From assembly GCF_932526225.1 (NCBI RefSeq), contig NC_064038.1, positions 16,237,575 to 16,301,574 of the forward strand: DNA of 64,000 nt. Direction: 5' to 3'. Source of the stretch: Nematostella vectensis (Eukaryota > Cnidaria > Anthozoa > Actiniaria > Edwardsiidae). Both the position numbers and the translations under genes were made by a program. This document shows positions 39,607 through 49,637 of the stretch, in pieces; position 1 is the first letter of the stretch; the number at the start of each line of letters is the position of its first letter. The notes under the pieces are model-generated. The model saw nothing but the letters and a program-made list of their open reading frames with translations. It was not told the origin of the DNA and did not search any database.

Positions 39607-39678
39607 GCCGTGATCGTATAGTGGATAGAACATTGCGTTGTGACCGCAATAACCCAGGTTCAAATCCTGGTCACGGCA
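39607..39678 (+). tRNA. tRNA-His (GTG), A37 class
   Basis: T20 to A, T23 to A, G37 to A, G57 to A. Confidence 0.58.
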
Positions 39679-39837
39679 TTTTTTTTTCAACTTTACTTGT
39701 TTGTCTTCGTGTTGTTTTTTAAGCCCCAATACTGAGTATGAACTCGTACCTTGTTTAATAGCATAAGCAAAAAGCTTAGAACTCCACAGGAAGCTTCCAT
39801 TTATTTTTTTATTTTTTCTTTGTCTGAAGTCAATCTC

Positions 39838-39909
39838 GCAGTGATCGCATAGTGGTTAGTACATTGCGTTGTGGCCGCAATAACCCAGGTTCGAATCCTG
39901 GTCACGGCA
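39838..39909 (+). tRNA. tRNA-His (GTG), A3/C11 class (representative)
   Basis: C3 to A (A3xG70) and T11 to C (C11xA24). Later becomes a fixed member of the 8-unit repeats. Confidence 0.65.
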
Positions 39910-40067
39910 TTTTTTTTTCAACTTTACTTGTTTGTCTTCGTGTTGTTCTGTAAGCCCCGATACTGAGTATGCACTCGTACGTTGTTTAACAGCATAAGCA
40001 TAAAACTTAGAACTCCAAAGCAAGCTTTTATTTATTTGTCATTTTTTCTTTACATGAAAGCAATCTC

Positions 40068-40138
40068 GCCGTGTCGTATAGTGGTTAGTACATTCGTTGT
40101 GGCCCGCAATAACCCAGGTTCGAATCCTGGTCACGGCA
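40068..40138 (+). pseudogene. tRNA-His-like, A7-deletion class (representative)
   Basis: 71 bp. A7 is missing (GCCGTGTCG), so the acceptor and A-box spacing are changed. In the anticodon arm one G is lost before and one C gained after the loop (CATTCGTTGTGGCCCGCAAT), so length is kept but the stem needs a bulge and an 8-base loop. Probably not a working tRNA. Confidence 0.7.
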
Positions 40139-40296
40139 TTTTTTTCTCAACTTTACTTGTTTGTCTTCGTGTTGTTCTATAAGCCCTAATTCTGAGTCTG
40201 CACTCCTATCTTGTTCAAGAGCATAAGCAAAAAGCTTAGAACACAACAGGAAGCTTCCATTTATTTGTCATTTTTTTTTTATCTGAATTCAATCTC

Positions 40297-40368
40297 CCCG
40301 TGATGGTATAGTGGTTAGTACATTGCGTTCTGGCCGCAATAATCCAGGTTCGAATCTTGGTCACGGCA
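40297..40368 (+). tRNA. tRNA-His body with anticodon CTG (Gln), first copy (representative)
   Basis: G34 to C gives anticodon CTG, which reads CAG (Gln). Fixed companions are G1 to C (C1xC72), C48 to T and C62 to T; this copy also has C9 to G. Anticodon, D and T stems fold. CTG would lose the GUG that Thg1 and HisRS recognise and gain the GlnRS anticodon (family knowledge). It could be a Gln acceptor, a mis-sense tRNA or inert. Confidence 0.72.
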
Positions 40369-40526
40369 TTTTTTTTTCAACTTTACTTGTTTGTCTCTGT
40401 TTTGTTCGTCAACCCTCAATACTGAGTATGCACTGGTACCTTGTTTAAGAGGATAAGCAATAAGCTTAGAACTCCACAGGAAGCTTTCATTTATTTGTCA
40501 ATTTTTCTTTATCTGAATTCAATCTC

Positions 40527-40598
40527 GACGTGATCGTATAGTGGTTAATACATTGCGTTGTGGCCGCAATAACCCAGGTTCGAATCCTGGTCACGGCA
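40527..40598 (+). tRNA. tRNA-His (GTG)
   Basis: C2 to A (A2xG71), G22 to A. Confidence 0.65.
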
Positions 40599-40756
40599 TT
40601 TTTTTTTCAACTTTACTTGTTTGTCTCTGTTTTGTTCGTCAACCCTCAATACTGAGTATGCACTGGTACCTTGTTTAAGAGCATAACCAAAAACCTTAGA
40701 ACTACACAGGAAGCCTCCATTTATTTGTCATTTTTTCTTTATATGAAATCAATATC

Positions 40757-40828
40757 GCCGTGATGGTATAATGGTTTGTACATTGCGTTGTGGCCGCAAT
40801 AACCCAGGTCCGAATCCTGGTCACGGCA
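40757..40828 (+). tRNA. tRNA-His (GTG), A15 class
   Basis: C9 to G, G15 to A, A21 to T, T55 to C; all stems pair. Confidence 0.7.
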
Positions 40829-40986
40829 TTTTTTTTTCAACTTTACTTGTTTGTCTTCGTGTTGTTCTGTAAGCCCCGATACTGAGTATGCACTCGTACC
40901 TTGTTCAAGAGCATAAGCAAAAATCTTAGAACTCCACAGGAAGCTTCCATTTATTTGTCATTTTTTCTTTACATGAAATCAATCTC

Positions 40987-41057
40987 GCCGTGTCGTATAG
41001 TGGTTAGTACATTCGTTGTGGCCCGCAATAACCCAGGTTCGAATCCTGGTCACGGCA
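40987..41057 (+). pseudogene. tRNA-His-like, A7-deletion class
   Basis: As 40068. Confidence 0.7.
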
Positions 41058-41216
41058 TTTTTTTTTTCAACTTTACTTGTTTGTCTTCGTGTTGTTCTAT
41101 AAGCCCTAATTCTGAATCTGCACTCCTATCTTGTTCAAGAGCATAAGCAAAAAGCTTAGAACACCACAGGAAGCTTCCATTTATTTGTCATTTTTTCTTT
41201 ATCTGAATTCAATCTC

Positions 41217-41288
41217 CCCGTGATCGTATAGTGGTTAGTACATTACGTTCTGGCCGCAATAATCCAGGTTCGAATCTTGGTCACGGCA
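41217..41288 (+). tRNA. tRNA-His body, anticodon CTG
   Basis: As 40297 without G9; G29 to A breaks one anticodon-stem pair. Confidence 0.62.
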
Positions 41289-41445
41289 TTTTTTTTCAAC
41301 TTTACTTGTTTGTCTCTGTTTTGTTCGTCAACCCTTAATACTGAGTATGCACTGGTACCTTGTTTAAGAGCATAAGCAATAAGCTTAGAACTCCACAGGA
41401 AGCTTCCATTTATTTGTCAATTTTTCTTTATCTGAATTCAATCTC

Positions 41446-41517
41446 GCCGTGATCGTATAGTGGTTAATACATTGCGTTGTGGCCGCAATAACCCAGGTTC
41501 GAATCCTGGTCACAGAA
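41446..41517 (+). tRNA. tRNA-His (GTG), weakened
   Basis: G22 to A; G70 to A and C72 to A spoil the acceptor. Confidence 0.55.
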
Positions 41518-41665
41518 TTTTTTTTTCAACTTTATGGTTTGTCTTCGTGTTGTTCTTTAACCCCTAATACTGAGTATGCACTCGTAAGAGCATAACCAAA
41601 AACCTTAGAACTCCACAGCAAGCTTTTATTTATTTGTCATTTTTTCTTTACATGAAAGCAATCTC

Positions 41666-41736
41666 GCCGTGTCGTATAGTGGTTAGTACATTCGTTGTGG
41701 CCCGCAATAACCCAGGTTCGAATCCTGGTCACGGCA
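41666..41736 (+). pseudogene. tRNA-His-like, A7-deletion class
   Basis: As 40068. Confidence 0.7.
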
Positions 41737-41894
41737 TTTTTTTTTCAACTTTACTTGTTTGTCTTCGTGTTGTTCTATAAGCCCTAATTCTGAGTCTGCA
41801 CTCCTATCTTGTTCAAGAGCATAAGCAAAAAGCTTAGAACACCACAGGAAGCTTCCATTTATTTGTCATTTTTTCTTTATCTGAATTCAATCTC

Positions 41895-41966
41895 CCCGTG
41901 ATCGTATAGTGGTTAGTACATTGCGTTCTGGCCGCAATAATCCAGGTTCGAATCTTGGTCACGGCA
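41895..41966 (+). tRNA. tRNA-His body, anticodon CTG
   Basis: C1, C34, T48, T62; followed by CTTTTTTTT. Confidence 0.7.
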
Positions 41967-42124
41967 CTTTTTTTTCAACTTTACTTGTTTGTCTCTGTTT
42001 TGTTCGTCAACCCTCAATACTGAGTATGCACTGGTACCTTGTTTAAGAGCATAAGCAATAAGCTTAGAACTCCACAGGAAGCTTCCATTTATTTGTCAAT
42101 TTTTCTTTATCTGAATTCAATCTC

Positions 42125-42196
42125 GCCGTGATCGTATAGTGGTTAATACATTGCGTTGTTGCCGCAATAACCCAGGTTCGAATCCTGGTCACTGCA
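42125..42196 (+). tRNA. tRNA-His body with anticodon GTT (Asn), isolated
   Basis: G36 to T on an otherwise A22/T70 body; unlike the left-block GTT class the acceptor is largely intact (one mismatch). An independent anticodon change. Confidence 0.65.
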
Positions 42197-42343
42197 TTTT
42201 TTTTCAACTTTATGGTTTGTCTTCGTGTTGTTCTTTAACCCCTAATACTGAGTATGCACTCGTAAGAGCATAACCAAAAACCTTAGAACTACACAGGAAG
42301 CTTCCATTTATTTGTCATTTTTTCTTTATATGAAATCAATATC

Positions 42344-42415
42344 GCCGTGATCGTATAGTGGTTAGTACATTGCGTTGTGGCCGCAATAACCCAGGTTCGA
42401 ATCCTGGTCACGGCA
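42344..42415 (+). tRNA. tRNA-His (GTG), canonical
   Basis: Exact match to the reference body. Confidence 0.95.
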
Positions 42416-42573
42416 TTTTTTTTTCAACGTTACTTGTTTGTCTTCGTGTTGTTCTATAAGCCCTAATTCTGAGTCTGCACTCCTATCTTGTTCAAGAGCA
42501 TAAACAAAAAGCTTAGAACACCATAGGAAGCTTCCATTTATTTGTCATTTTTTCTTTATCTGAATTCAATCTC

Positions 42574-42645
42574 CCCGTGATCGTATAGTGGTTAGTACAT
42601 TTCGTTCTGGCCGCAATAATCCAGGTTCGAATCTTGGTCACGGCA
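42574..42645 (+). tRNA. tRNA-His body, anticodon CTG
   Basis: CTG class plus G29 to T (stem mismatch). Confidence 0.62.
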
Positions 42646-42804
42646 TTTTTTTTTTCAACTTTACTTGTTTGTCTCTGTTTTGTTCGTCAACCCTCAATAC
42701 TGAGTATGCACTGGTACCTTGTTTAAGAGCATAAGCAATAAGCTTAAAACTCCACAGGAAGCTTCCATTTATTTGTCAATTTTTCTTTATCTGAATTCAA
42801 TCTC

Positions 42805-42876
42805 GCCGTGATCGTATAGTGGTTAATACATTGCGTTGTGGCCGCAATAACCCAGGTTCGAATCCTGGTCACTGCA
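42805..42876 (+). tRNA. tRNA-His (GTG), T70 class
   Basis: G22 to A and G70 to T (C3xT70). Confidence 0.7.
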
Positions 42877-43024
42877 TTTTTTTTTCAACTTTATGGTTTG
42901 TCTTCGTGTTGTTCTTTAACCCCTAATACTGAGTATGCACTCGTAAGAGCATAACCAAAAACCTTAGAACTACACAGGAAGCTTCCATTTATTTGTCATT
43001 TTTTCTTTATATGAAATCAATATC

Positions 43025-43096
43025 GCCGTGATCGTATAATGGTTAGTACATTGCGTTGTGGCCGCAATAACCCAGGTCCGAATCCTGGTCACGGCA
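43025..43096 (+). tRNA. tRNA-His (GTG), A15 class
   Basis: G15 to A (TATAATGG), T55 to C. Confidence 0.78.
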
Positions 43097-43254
43097 TTTT
43101 TTTTTCAACTTTACTTGTTTGTCTTCGTGTTGTTCTGTAAGCCCCGATACTGAGTATGCACTCGTACCTTGTTTAATAGCATAAGCAAAAAGCTTAGAAC
43201 TGCACAGGAAGCTTCCATTTATTTTTAATTTTTTCTTTGTCTGAAGTCAATCTC

Positions 43255-43326
43255 GCCGTGATCGTATAGTGGTTAGTACATTGCGTTGTGGCCGCAATAA
43301 CCCAGGTTCGAATCCTGGTCACTGCA
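43255..43326 (+). tRNA. tRNA-His (GTG), T70 class (representative)
   Basis: Only G70 to T, a single C3xT70 acceptor mismatch. Confidence 0.75.
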
Positions 43327-43484
43327 TTTTTTTTTCAACTTTACTTGTTTGTCTTCGTGTTGTTCTATAAGCCCTAATACTGAGTATGCACTCCCATCAT
43401 GTTCAAAAGCATAAGCACAAAGCTTAGAACTTCACAGGAAGCTTCCATTTATTTGTCATTTTTTCTTTATATGAAATCAATCTC

Positions 43485-43556
43485 GCCGTGATCGTATAGT
43501 GGTTAGTACATTGCGTTGTGGCCGCAATAACCCAGGTTCGAATCCTGGTCACTGCA
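43485..43556 (+). tRNA. tRNA-His (GTG), T70 class
   Basis: G70 to T only. Confidence 0.75.
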
Positions 43557-43713
43557 TTTTTTTTCAACTTTACTTGTTTGTCTTCCTGTTGTTCTGTAAG
43601 CCCCGATACTGAGTATGCACTCGTACGTTGTTTAAGAGCATAAGCAAAAATCTTAGAACTCCACAGGAAGCTTCCATTTATTTGTCATTTTTTCTTTATA
43701 TGAAATCAATCTC

Positions 43714-43785
43714 GCCGTGATCGTATAGTGGTTAGTATATTGCGTTGTGGCCGCAATAACCCAGGTTCGAATCCTGGTCACGGCA
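43714..43785 (+). tRNA. tRNA-His (GTG)
   Basis: Only C25 to T (G10-T25 wobble); well folded. Confidence 0.88.
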
Positions 43786-43943
43786 TTTTTTTTGCAACTT
43801 TACTTGTTTGTCTTCGTGTTGTTCTGTAAGCCCCTATACTGAGTATACACTAGTACCTTGTTCAAGAGCATAACCAAAAAGCTTAGAACTCCACAGGAAG
43901 CTTCCATTTATTTGTCATTTTTTCTTTATCTAAATTCAATCTC

Positions 43944-44015
43944 CCCGTGATCGTATAGTGGTTAGTACATTGCGTTCTGGCCGCAATAATCCAGGTTCGA
44001 ATCTTGGTCACGGCA
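43944..44015 (+). tRNA. tRNA-His body, anticodon CTG
   Basis: CTG class without extra changes. Confidence 0.7.
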
Positions 44016-44164
44016 CTTTTTTTTCAACTTTACTTGTTTGTCTTCGTGTTGTTCTGTAAGCCCCGATACTGAGTATGCACTCGTAACAGCATCAGCAAAA
44101 ATCTTAGAACTCCACATCAAGCTTTTATTTATTTGTCAATTTTTCTTTACGTGAAAGCAATCTC

Positions 44165-44235
44165 GCCTTGTCGTATAGTGGTTAATACATTGCGTTGTGG
44201 CCGCAATAACCCAGGTTCGAATCCTGGTCACGGAA
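44165..44235 (+). pseudogene. tRNA-His-like, A7-deletion acceptor, normal anticodon arm
   Basis: 71 bp; G4 to T, A7 missing, G22 to A, C72 to A. The anticodon arm is canonical, so it is a mosaic with 40068. Confidence 0.65.
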
Positions 44236-44383
44236 TTTTTTTTTCAACTTTATGGTTTGTCTTCGTGTTGTTCTTTAACCCCTAATACTGAGTATGCACT
44301 CGTAAGAGCATAACCAAAAAGCTTAGAACTGCACAGGAAGCTTCCATTTATTTTTAATTTTGTCTTTGTCTGAAGTCAATCTC

Positions 44384-44455
44384 GCCGTGATCGTATAGTG
44401 GTTAGTACATTGCGTTGTGGCCGCAATAACCCAGGTTCAAATCCTGGTCACTGCA
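44384..44455 (+). tRNA. tRNA-His (GTG), T70 class
   Basis: G57 to A (B box) and G70 to T. Confidence 0.65.
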
Positions 44456-44614
44456 TTTTTTTTTTCAACTTTACTTGTTTGTCTTCGTGTTGTTCTATAA
44501 GCCCTAATACTGAGTATGCACTCCCATCATGTTCAAAAGCATAAGCACAAAGCTTAGAACTTCACAGGAAGCTTCCATTTATTTGTCATTTTTTCTTTAT
44601 ATGAAATCAATCTC

Positions 44615-44686
44615 GCCGTGATCGTATAGTGGTTAGTACATTGCGTTGTGGCCGCAATAACCCAGGTTCGAATCCTGGTCACTGCA
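44615..44686 (+). tRNA. tRNA-His (GTG), T70 class
   Basis: G70 to T only; unit duplicates 43485 at 1,130 bp offset. Confidence 0.75.
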
Positions 44687-44843
44687 TTTTTTTTCAACTT
44701 TACTTGTTTGTCTTCCTGTTGTTCTGTAAGCCCCGATACTGAGTATGCACTCGTACGTTGTTTAAGAGCATAAGCAAAAATCTTAGAACTCCACAGGAAG
44801 CTTCCATTTATTTGTCATTTTTTCTTTATATGAAATCAATCTC

Positions 44844-44915
44844 GCCGTGATCGTATAGTGGTTAGTATATTGCGTTGTGGCCGCAATAACCCAGGTTCGA
44901 ATCCTGGTCACGGCA
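44844..44915 (+). tRNA. tRNA-His (GTG)
   Basis: C25 to T only, as 43714. Confidence 0.88.
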
Positions 44916-45074
44916 TTTTTTTTTTCAACTTTACTTGTTTGTCTTCGTGTTGTTCTATAAGCCCCTATACTGAGTATACACTAGTACCTTGTTCAAGAGC
45001 ATAAGCAAAAAGCTTAGAACTCCACAGGAAGCTTCCATTTATTTGTCATTTTTTCTTTATCTGAATTCAATCTC

Positions 45075-45146
45075 CCCGTGATCGTATAGTGGTTAGTACA
45101 TTGCGTTCTGGCCGCAATAATCCAGGTTCGAATCTTGGTCACGGCA
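45075..45146 (+). tRNA. tRNA-His body, anticodon CTG
   Basis: CTG class without extra changes. Confidence 0.7.
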
Positions 45147-45304
45147 CTTTTTTTTCAACTTTACTTGTTTGTCTTCGTGTTGTTCTGTAAGCCCCGATAC
45201 TGAGTATGCACTCGTACGTTGTTTAACAGCATAAGCAAAAATCTTAGAACTCCACAGCAAGCTTTTATTTATTTGTCAATTTTTCTTTACGTGAAAGCAA
45301 TCTC

Positions 45305-45375
45305 GCCGTGTCGTATAGTGGTTAATACATTGCGTTGTGGCCGCAATAACCCAGGTTCGAATCCTGGTCACGGCA
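45305..45375 (+). pseudogene. tRNA-His-like, A7-deletion acceptor, normal anticodon arm
   Basis: 71 bp; A7 missing, G22 to A. Confidence 0.62.
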
Positions 45376-45534
45376 TTTTTTTTTTCAACTTTACTTGTTT
45401 GTCTTCGTGTTGTTCTATAAGCCCCTATACTGAGTATACACTAGTACCTTGTTCAAGAGCATAAGCAAAAAGCTTAGAACTCCACAGGAAGCTTCCATTT
45501 ATTTGTCATTTTTTCTTTATCTGAATTCAATCTC

Positions 45535-45606
45535 CCCGTGATCGTATAGTGGTTAGTACATTGCGTTCTGGCCGCAATAATCCAGGTTCGAATCTTGGTC
45601 ACGGCA
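45535..45606 (+). tRNA. tRNA-His body, anticodon CTG
   Basis: CTG class; the pair 45075/45305 is duplicated as 45535/45765 (460 bp). Confidence 0.7.
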
Positions 45607-45764
45607 CTTTTTTTTCAACTTTACTTGTTTGTCTTCGTGTTGTTCTGTAAGCCCCGATACTGAGTATGCACTCGTACGTTGTTTAACAGCATAAGCAAAA
45701 ATCTTAGAACTCCACAGCAAGCTTTTATTTATTTGTCAATTTTTCTTTACGTGAAAGCAATCTC

Positions 45765-45835
45765 GCCGTGTCGTATAGTGGTTAATACATTGCGTTGTGG
45801 CCGCAATAACCCAGGTTCGAATCCTGGTCACGGAA
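45765..45835 (+). pseudogene. tRNA-His-like, A7-deletion acceptor, normal anticodon arm
   Basis: As 45305 plus C72 to A. Confidence 0.62.
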
Positions 45836-45983
45836 TTTTTTTTTCAACTTTATGGTTTGTCTTCGTGTTGTTCTTTAACCCCTAATACTGAGTATGCACT
45901 CGTAAGAGCATAACCAAAAACCTTAGAACTCCACAGCAAGCTTTTATTTATTTCTCATTTTTTCTTTATATGAAATCAATATC

Positions 45984-46055
45984 GCCGTGATCGTATAGTG
46001 GTTAGTACATTCGTTGTGGCCCGCAATAACCCAGGTTCGAATCCTGGTCACGGCA
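45984..46055 (+). pseudogene. tRNA-His-like, shifted anticodon arm only
   Basis: Reciprocal mosaic of 45305: normal acceptor and D arm, but the CATTCG / GGCCCG anticodon arm of 40068. Confidence 0.62.
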
Positions 46056-46213
46056 TTTTTTTTTCAACTTTACTTGTTTGTCTTCGTGTTGTTCTATAAG
46101 CCCTAATTCTGAGTCTGCACTCCTATCTTGTTCAAGAGCATAAGCAAAAAGCTTAGAACACCACAGGAAGCTTCCATTTATTTGTCATTTTTTCTTTATC
46201 TGAATTCAATCTC

Positions 46214-46285
46214 CCCGTGATCGTATAGTGGTTAGTACATTGCGTTCTGGCCGCAATAATCCAGGTTCGAATCTTGGTCACGGCA
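46214..46285 (+). tRNA. tRNA-His body, anticodon CTG
   Basis: CTG class without extra changes. Confidence 0.7.
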
Positions 46286-46434
46286 CTTTTTTTTCAACTT
46301 TACTTGTTTGTCTTCGTGTTGTTCTTTAACCCCTAATACTGAGTATGCACTCGTAAGAGCAAAACCAAAAACCTTAGAACTCCACAGCAAGCTTCCATTT
46401 CTTTGTCATTTTTTCTTTATATGAAATCAATCTC

Positions 46435-46506
46435 GCCGTGATCGTATAGTGGTTAGAACTTTGCGTTGTGGCCGCAATAACCCAGGTTCGAATCCTGGTC
46501 AAGGCA
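46435..46506 (+). tRNA. tRNA-His (GTG), A69 class
   Basis: T23 to A, A26 to T, C69 to A. Confidence 0.6.
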
Positions 46507-46665
46507 TTTTTTTTATCAACTTTACTTGTTTGTCTTCGTGTTGTTTTTTAAGCCCCAATACTGAGTATGAACTCGTACCTTGTTTAATAGCATAAGCAAA
46601 AAGCTTAGAACTTCACAGGAAGCTTACATTTATTTTTAATTTTTTCTTTGTCTGAAGTCAATCTC

Positions 46666-46737
46666 GCCGTGATCGTATAGCGGTTAGTACATTGCGTTGT
46701 GGCCGCAATAACCCAGGTTCGAATCCTGGTCACTGCA
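46666..46737 (+). tRNA. tRNA-His (GTG), T70 class
   Basis: D-loop T to C (AGCGG) and G70 to T. Confidence 0.7.
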
Positions 46738-46893
46738 TTTTTTTCAACTTTACTTGTTTGTCTTCCTGTTGTTCTGTAAGCCCCGATACTGAGTATGAAC
46801 TCGTACGTTGTTTAAGAGCATAAGCAAAAATCTTAGAACTCCACAGGAAGCTTCCATTTATTTGTCATTTTTTCTATATATGAAATCAATCTC

Positions 46894-46965
46894 GCCGTGA
46901 TCGTATAGTGGTTAGTATATTGCGTTGTGTCCGCAATAACCCAGGTTCGAATCCTGGTCACGGCA
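46894..46965 (+). tRNA. tRNA-His (GTG)
   Basis: C25 to T and G37 to T beside the anticodon. Confidence 0.72.
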
Positions 46966-47121
46966 TTTTTTTTGCAACTTTACTTGTTTGTCTTCGTGTT
47001 GTTCTGTAAGCCCCTATACTGAGTATACACTAGTACCTTGTTCAAGAGCATAAGCAAAAAGCTTAGAACTCCACAGGAAGTTTCCATTTATTTGTCATTT
47101 TTTTTATCTGAATTCAATCTC

Positions 47122-47193
47122 GCAGTGATCGCATAGTGGTTAGTACATTGCGTTGTGGCCGCAATAACCCAGGTTCGAATCCTGGTCACGGCA
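47122..47193 (+). tRNA. tRNA-His (GTG), A3/C11 class
   Basis: C3 to A, T11 to C. Confidence 0.65.
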
Positions 47194-47351
47194 TTTTTTT
47201 TTCAACTTTACTTGTTTGTCTTCGTGTTGTTCTGTAAGCCCCGATACTGAGTATGCACTCGTACGTTGTTTAACAGCATAAGCAAAAATCTTAGAACTCC
47301 ACAGCAAGCTTTTATTTATTTGTCATTTTTTCTTTACATGAAAGCAATCTC

Positions 47352-47422
47352 GCCGTGTCGTATTGTGGTTAGTACATTCATTGTGGCCCGCAATAACCCA
47401 GGTTCGAATCATGGTCACGGCA
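47352..47422 (+). pseudogene. tRNA-His-like, A7-deletion class
   Basis: As 40068 with A14 to T, CATTCA in the anticodon stem and C62 to A. Confidence 0.7.
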
Positions 47423-47580
47423 TTTTTTTTTCAACTTTACTTGTTTGTCTTCGTGTTGTTCTATAATCCCTAATTCTGAGTCTGCACTCCTATCTTGTTC
47501 AAGAGCATAAGCAAAAAGCTTAGAACACCACAGGAAGCTTCCATTTATTTGTCATTTTTTCTTTATCTGAATTCAATCTC

Positions 47581-47652
47581 CCCGTGATCGTATAGTGGTT
47601 AGTACATTGCGTTCTGGCCGCAATAATCCAGGTTCGAATCTTGGTCACGGCA
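47581..47652 (+). tRNA. tRNA-His body, anticodon CTG
   Basis: CTG class; opens the first 8-unit repeat. Confidence 0.7.
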
Positions 47653-47810
47653 TTTTTGTTTCAACTTTACTTGTTTGTCTCTGTTTTGTTCGTCAACCCT
47701 CAATACTGAGTATGCACTGGTACCTTGTTTAAGAGCATAAGCAATAAGCTTAGAACTCCACAGGAAGCTTCCATTTATTTGTCAATTTTTCTTTATCTGA
47801 ATTCAATCTC

Positions 47811-47882
47811 GCCATGATCGTATAGTGGTTAATACATTGCGTTGTGGCCGCAATAACCCAGGTTCGAATCCTGGTCACTGCA
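47811..47882 (+). tRNA. tRNA-His (GTG), A4/T70
   Basis: G4 to A (A4xC69), G22 to A, G70 to T: two adjacent acceptor mismatches. Confidence 0.55.
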
Positions 47883-48030
47883 TTTTTTTTTCAACTTTAT
47901 GGTTTGTCTTAGTGTTGTTCTTTAACCCCTAATACTGAGTATGCACTCGTAAAAGCATAACCAAAAACCTTAGAACTACACAGGAAGCTTCCATTTATTT
48001 GTCATTTTTTCTTTATATGAAATCAATATC

Positions 48031-48102
48031 GCCGAGATCGTATAATGGTTAGTACATTGCGTTGTGGCCGCAATAACCCAGGTTCGAATCCTGGTCACGG
48101 CA
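48031..48102 (+). tRNA. tRNA-His (GTG), A15 class
   Basis: T5 to A (A5xA68) and G15 to A. Confidence 0.65.
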
Positions 48103-48260
48103 TTTTTTTTTCAACTTTACTTGTTTGTCTTCGTGTTGTTCTGTAAGCCCCGATACTGAGTATGCACTCGTACCTTGTTCAAGAGCATAAGCAAAAATCT
48201 TAGAACTCCACAGCAAGCTTCCATTTATTTGTCATTTTTTCTTTATATGAAATCAATCTC

Positions 48261-48332
48261 GCCGTGATCGTATAGTGGTTAGTACTTTGCGTTGTGGCGG
48301 CAATAACCCAGTTTCGAATCCTGGTCAAGGCA
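48261..48332 (+). tRNA. tRNA-His (GTG), A69 class, weakened
   Basis: A26 to T, C39 to G, G53 to T (B box), C69 to A. Confidence 0.5.
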
Positions 48333-48490
48333 TTTTTTTTTCAACTTTACTAGTTTGTCTTCGTGTTGTTTTTTAAGCCCCAATACTGAGTATGAACTCG
48401 TACCTTGTTTAATAGCATAAGCAAAAAGCTTAGAACTCCACAGGAAGCTTCCATTTATTTTTAATTTTTTCTTTGTCTGAAGTCAATCTC

Positions 48491-48562
48491 GCCGTGAGCG
48501 TATAGTGGTTAGTACATTGCGTTGTGGCCGCAATAACCCAGGTTCGAATCCTGGTCACTGCA
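48491..48562 (+). tRNA. tRNA-His (GTG), T70 class
   Basis: T8 to G and G70 to T. Confidence 0.62.
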
Positions 48563-48719
48563 TTGTTTTTCAACTTTACTTGTTTGTCTTCCTGTTGTTC
48601 TGTAAGCCCTGATACTGAGTATGCACTCGTACGTTGTTTAAGAGCATAAGCAAAAATCTTAGAACTCTACAGGAAGCTTCCATTTATTTGTCATTTTTTC
48701 TTTATCTGAATTCAATCTC

Positions 48720-48791
48720 CCCGTGATCGTATAGTGGTTAGTAAATTGCGTTCTGGCCGCAATAATCCAGGTTCGAATCTTGGTCACGGCA
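48720..48791 (+). tRNA. tRNA-His body, anticodon CTG
   Basis: CTG class with C25 to A (D-stem mismatch). Confidence 0.62.
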
Positions 48792-48948
48792 TTTTTTTTT
48801 TCAACTTCACTTGTTTGTCTTCGTGTTATTCTGTAAGCCCCTATACTGAGTATACACTAGTACCTTGTTCAAGAGCATAAGCAAAAAGCTTAGAACTCCA
48901 CAGGAAGCTTCCATTTATTTGTCATTTTTTTTATCTGAATTCAATCTC

Positions 48949-49020
48949 GCAGTGATCGCATAGTGGTTAGTACATTGCGTTGTGGCCGCAATAACCCAGG
49001 TTCGAATCCTGGTCACGGCA
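48949..49020 (+). tRNA. tRNA-His (GTG), A3/C11 class
   Basis: Terminator split as TTTTGTTTT. Confidence 0.65.
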
Positions 49021-49178
49021 TTTTGTTTTCAACTTTACTTGTTTGTCTTCGTGTTGTTCTGTAAGCCCCGATACTGAGTATGCACTCATACGTTGTTTAA
49101 CAGCATAAGCAAAAATCTTAGAACTCCACAGCAAGCTTTTATTTATTTGTCATTTTTTCTTTACATGAAAGCAATCTC

Positions 49179-49249
49179 GCCGTGTCGTATAGTGGTTAGT
49201 ACATTCGTTGTGTCCCGCAATAACCCAGGTTCGAATCCTGGTCACGGCA
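49179..49249 (+). pseudogene. tRNA-His-like, A7-deletion class
   Basis: As 40068 with GTCCCG instead of GGCCCG after the anticodon. Confidence 0.7.
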
Positions 49250-49407
49250 TTTTTTTTTCAACTTTACTTGTTTGTCTTCGTGTTGTTCTATAAGCCCTAA
49301 TTCTGAGTCTGCACTCCTATCTTGTTCAAGAGCATAAGCAAAAAGCTTAGAACACCACAGGAAGCTTCCATTTATTTTTAATTTTTTCTTTGTCTGAAGT
49401 CAATCTC

Positions 49408-49479
49408 CCCGTGATCGTATAGTGGTTAGTACATTGCGTTCTGGCCGCAATAATCCAGGTTCGAATCTTGGTCACGGCA
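49408..49479 (+). tRNA. tRNA-His body, anticodon CTG
   Basis: CTG class; upstream spacer switched to the TCTGAAGTC type. Confidence 0.7.
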
Positions 49480-49637
49480 TTTTTTTTTCAACTTTACTTG
49501 TTTGTCTCTGTTTTGTTCGTCAACCCTCAATACTGAGTATGCACTGGTACCTTGTTTAAGAGCATAAGCAATAAGCTTAGAACTCCACAGGAAGCTTCCA
49601 TTTATTTGTCAATTTTTCTTTATCTGAATTCAATCTC

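Larger units (their letters stand above)
35035..47580 (+). repeat. Middle block: irregular, diverse units
   Basis: No long regular higher-order period is visible. Subfamilies of the left block stop and those of the right block (CTG, A7-deletion, A69, T70, A15, A3/C11) start. Distances between CTG copies are irregular (920, 678, 679, 1370, 1131, 460, 679, 1367 bp). It holds six canonical tRNA-His genes, five of them between 35,494 and 36,922. Confidence 0.8.
47581..49407 (+). repeat. 8-unit higher-order repeat, copy 1 (1,827 bp)
   Basis: Order: CTG, A4/T70, A15, A69, T70, CTG, A3/C11, A7-deletion. It differs from the next copies by a few changes, e.g. A5 instead of T1 in the third unit. Confidence 0.9.
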
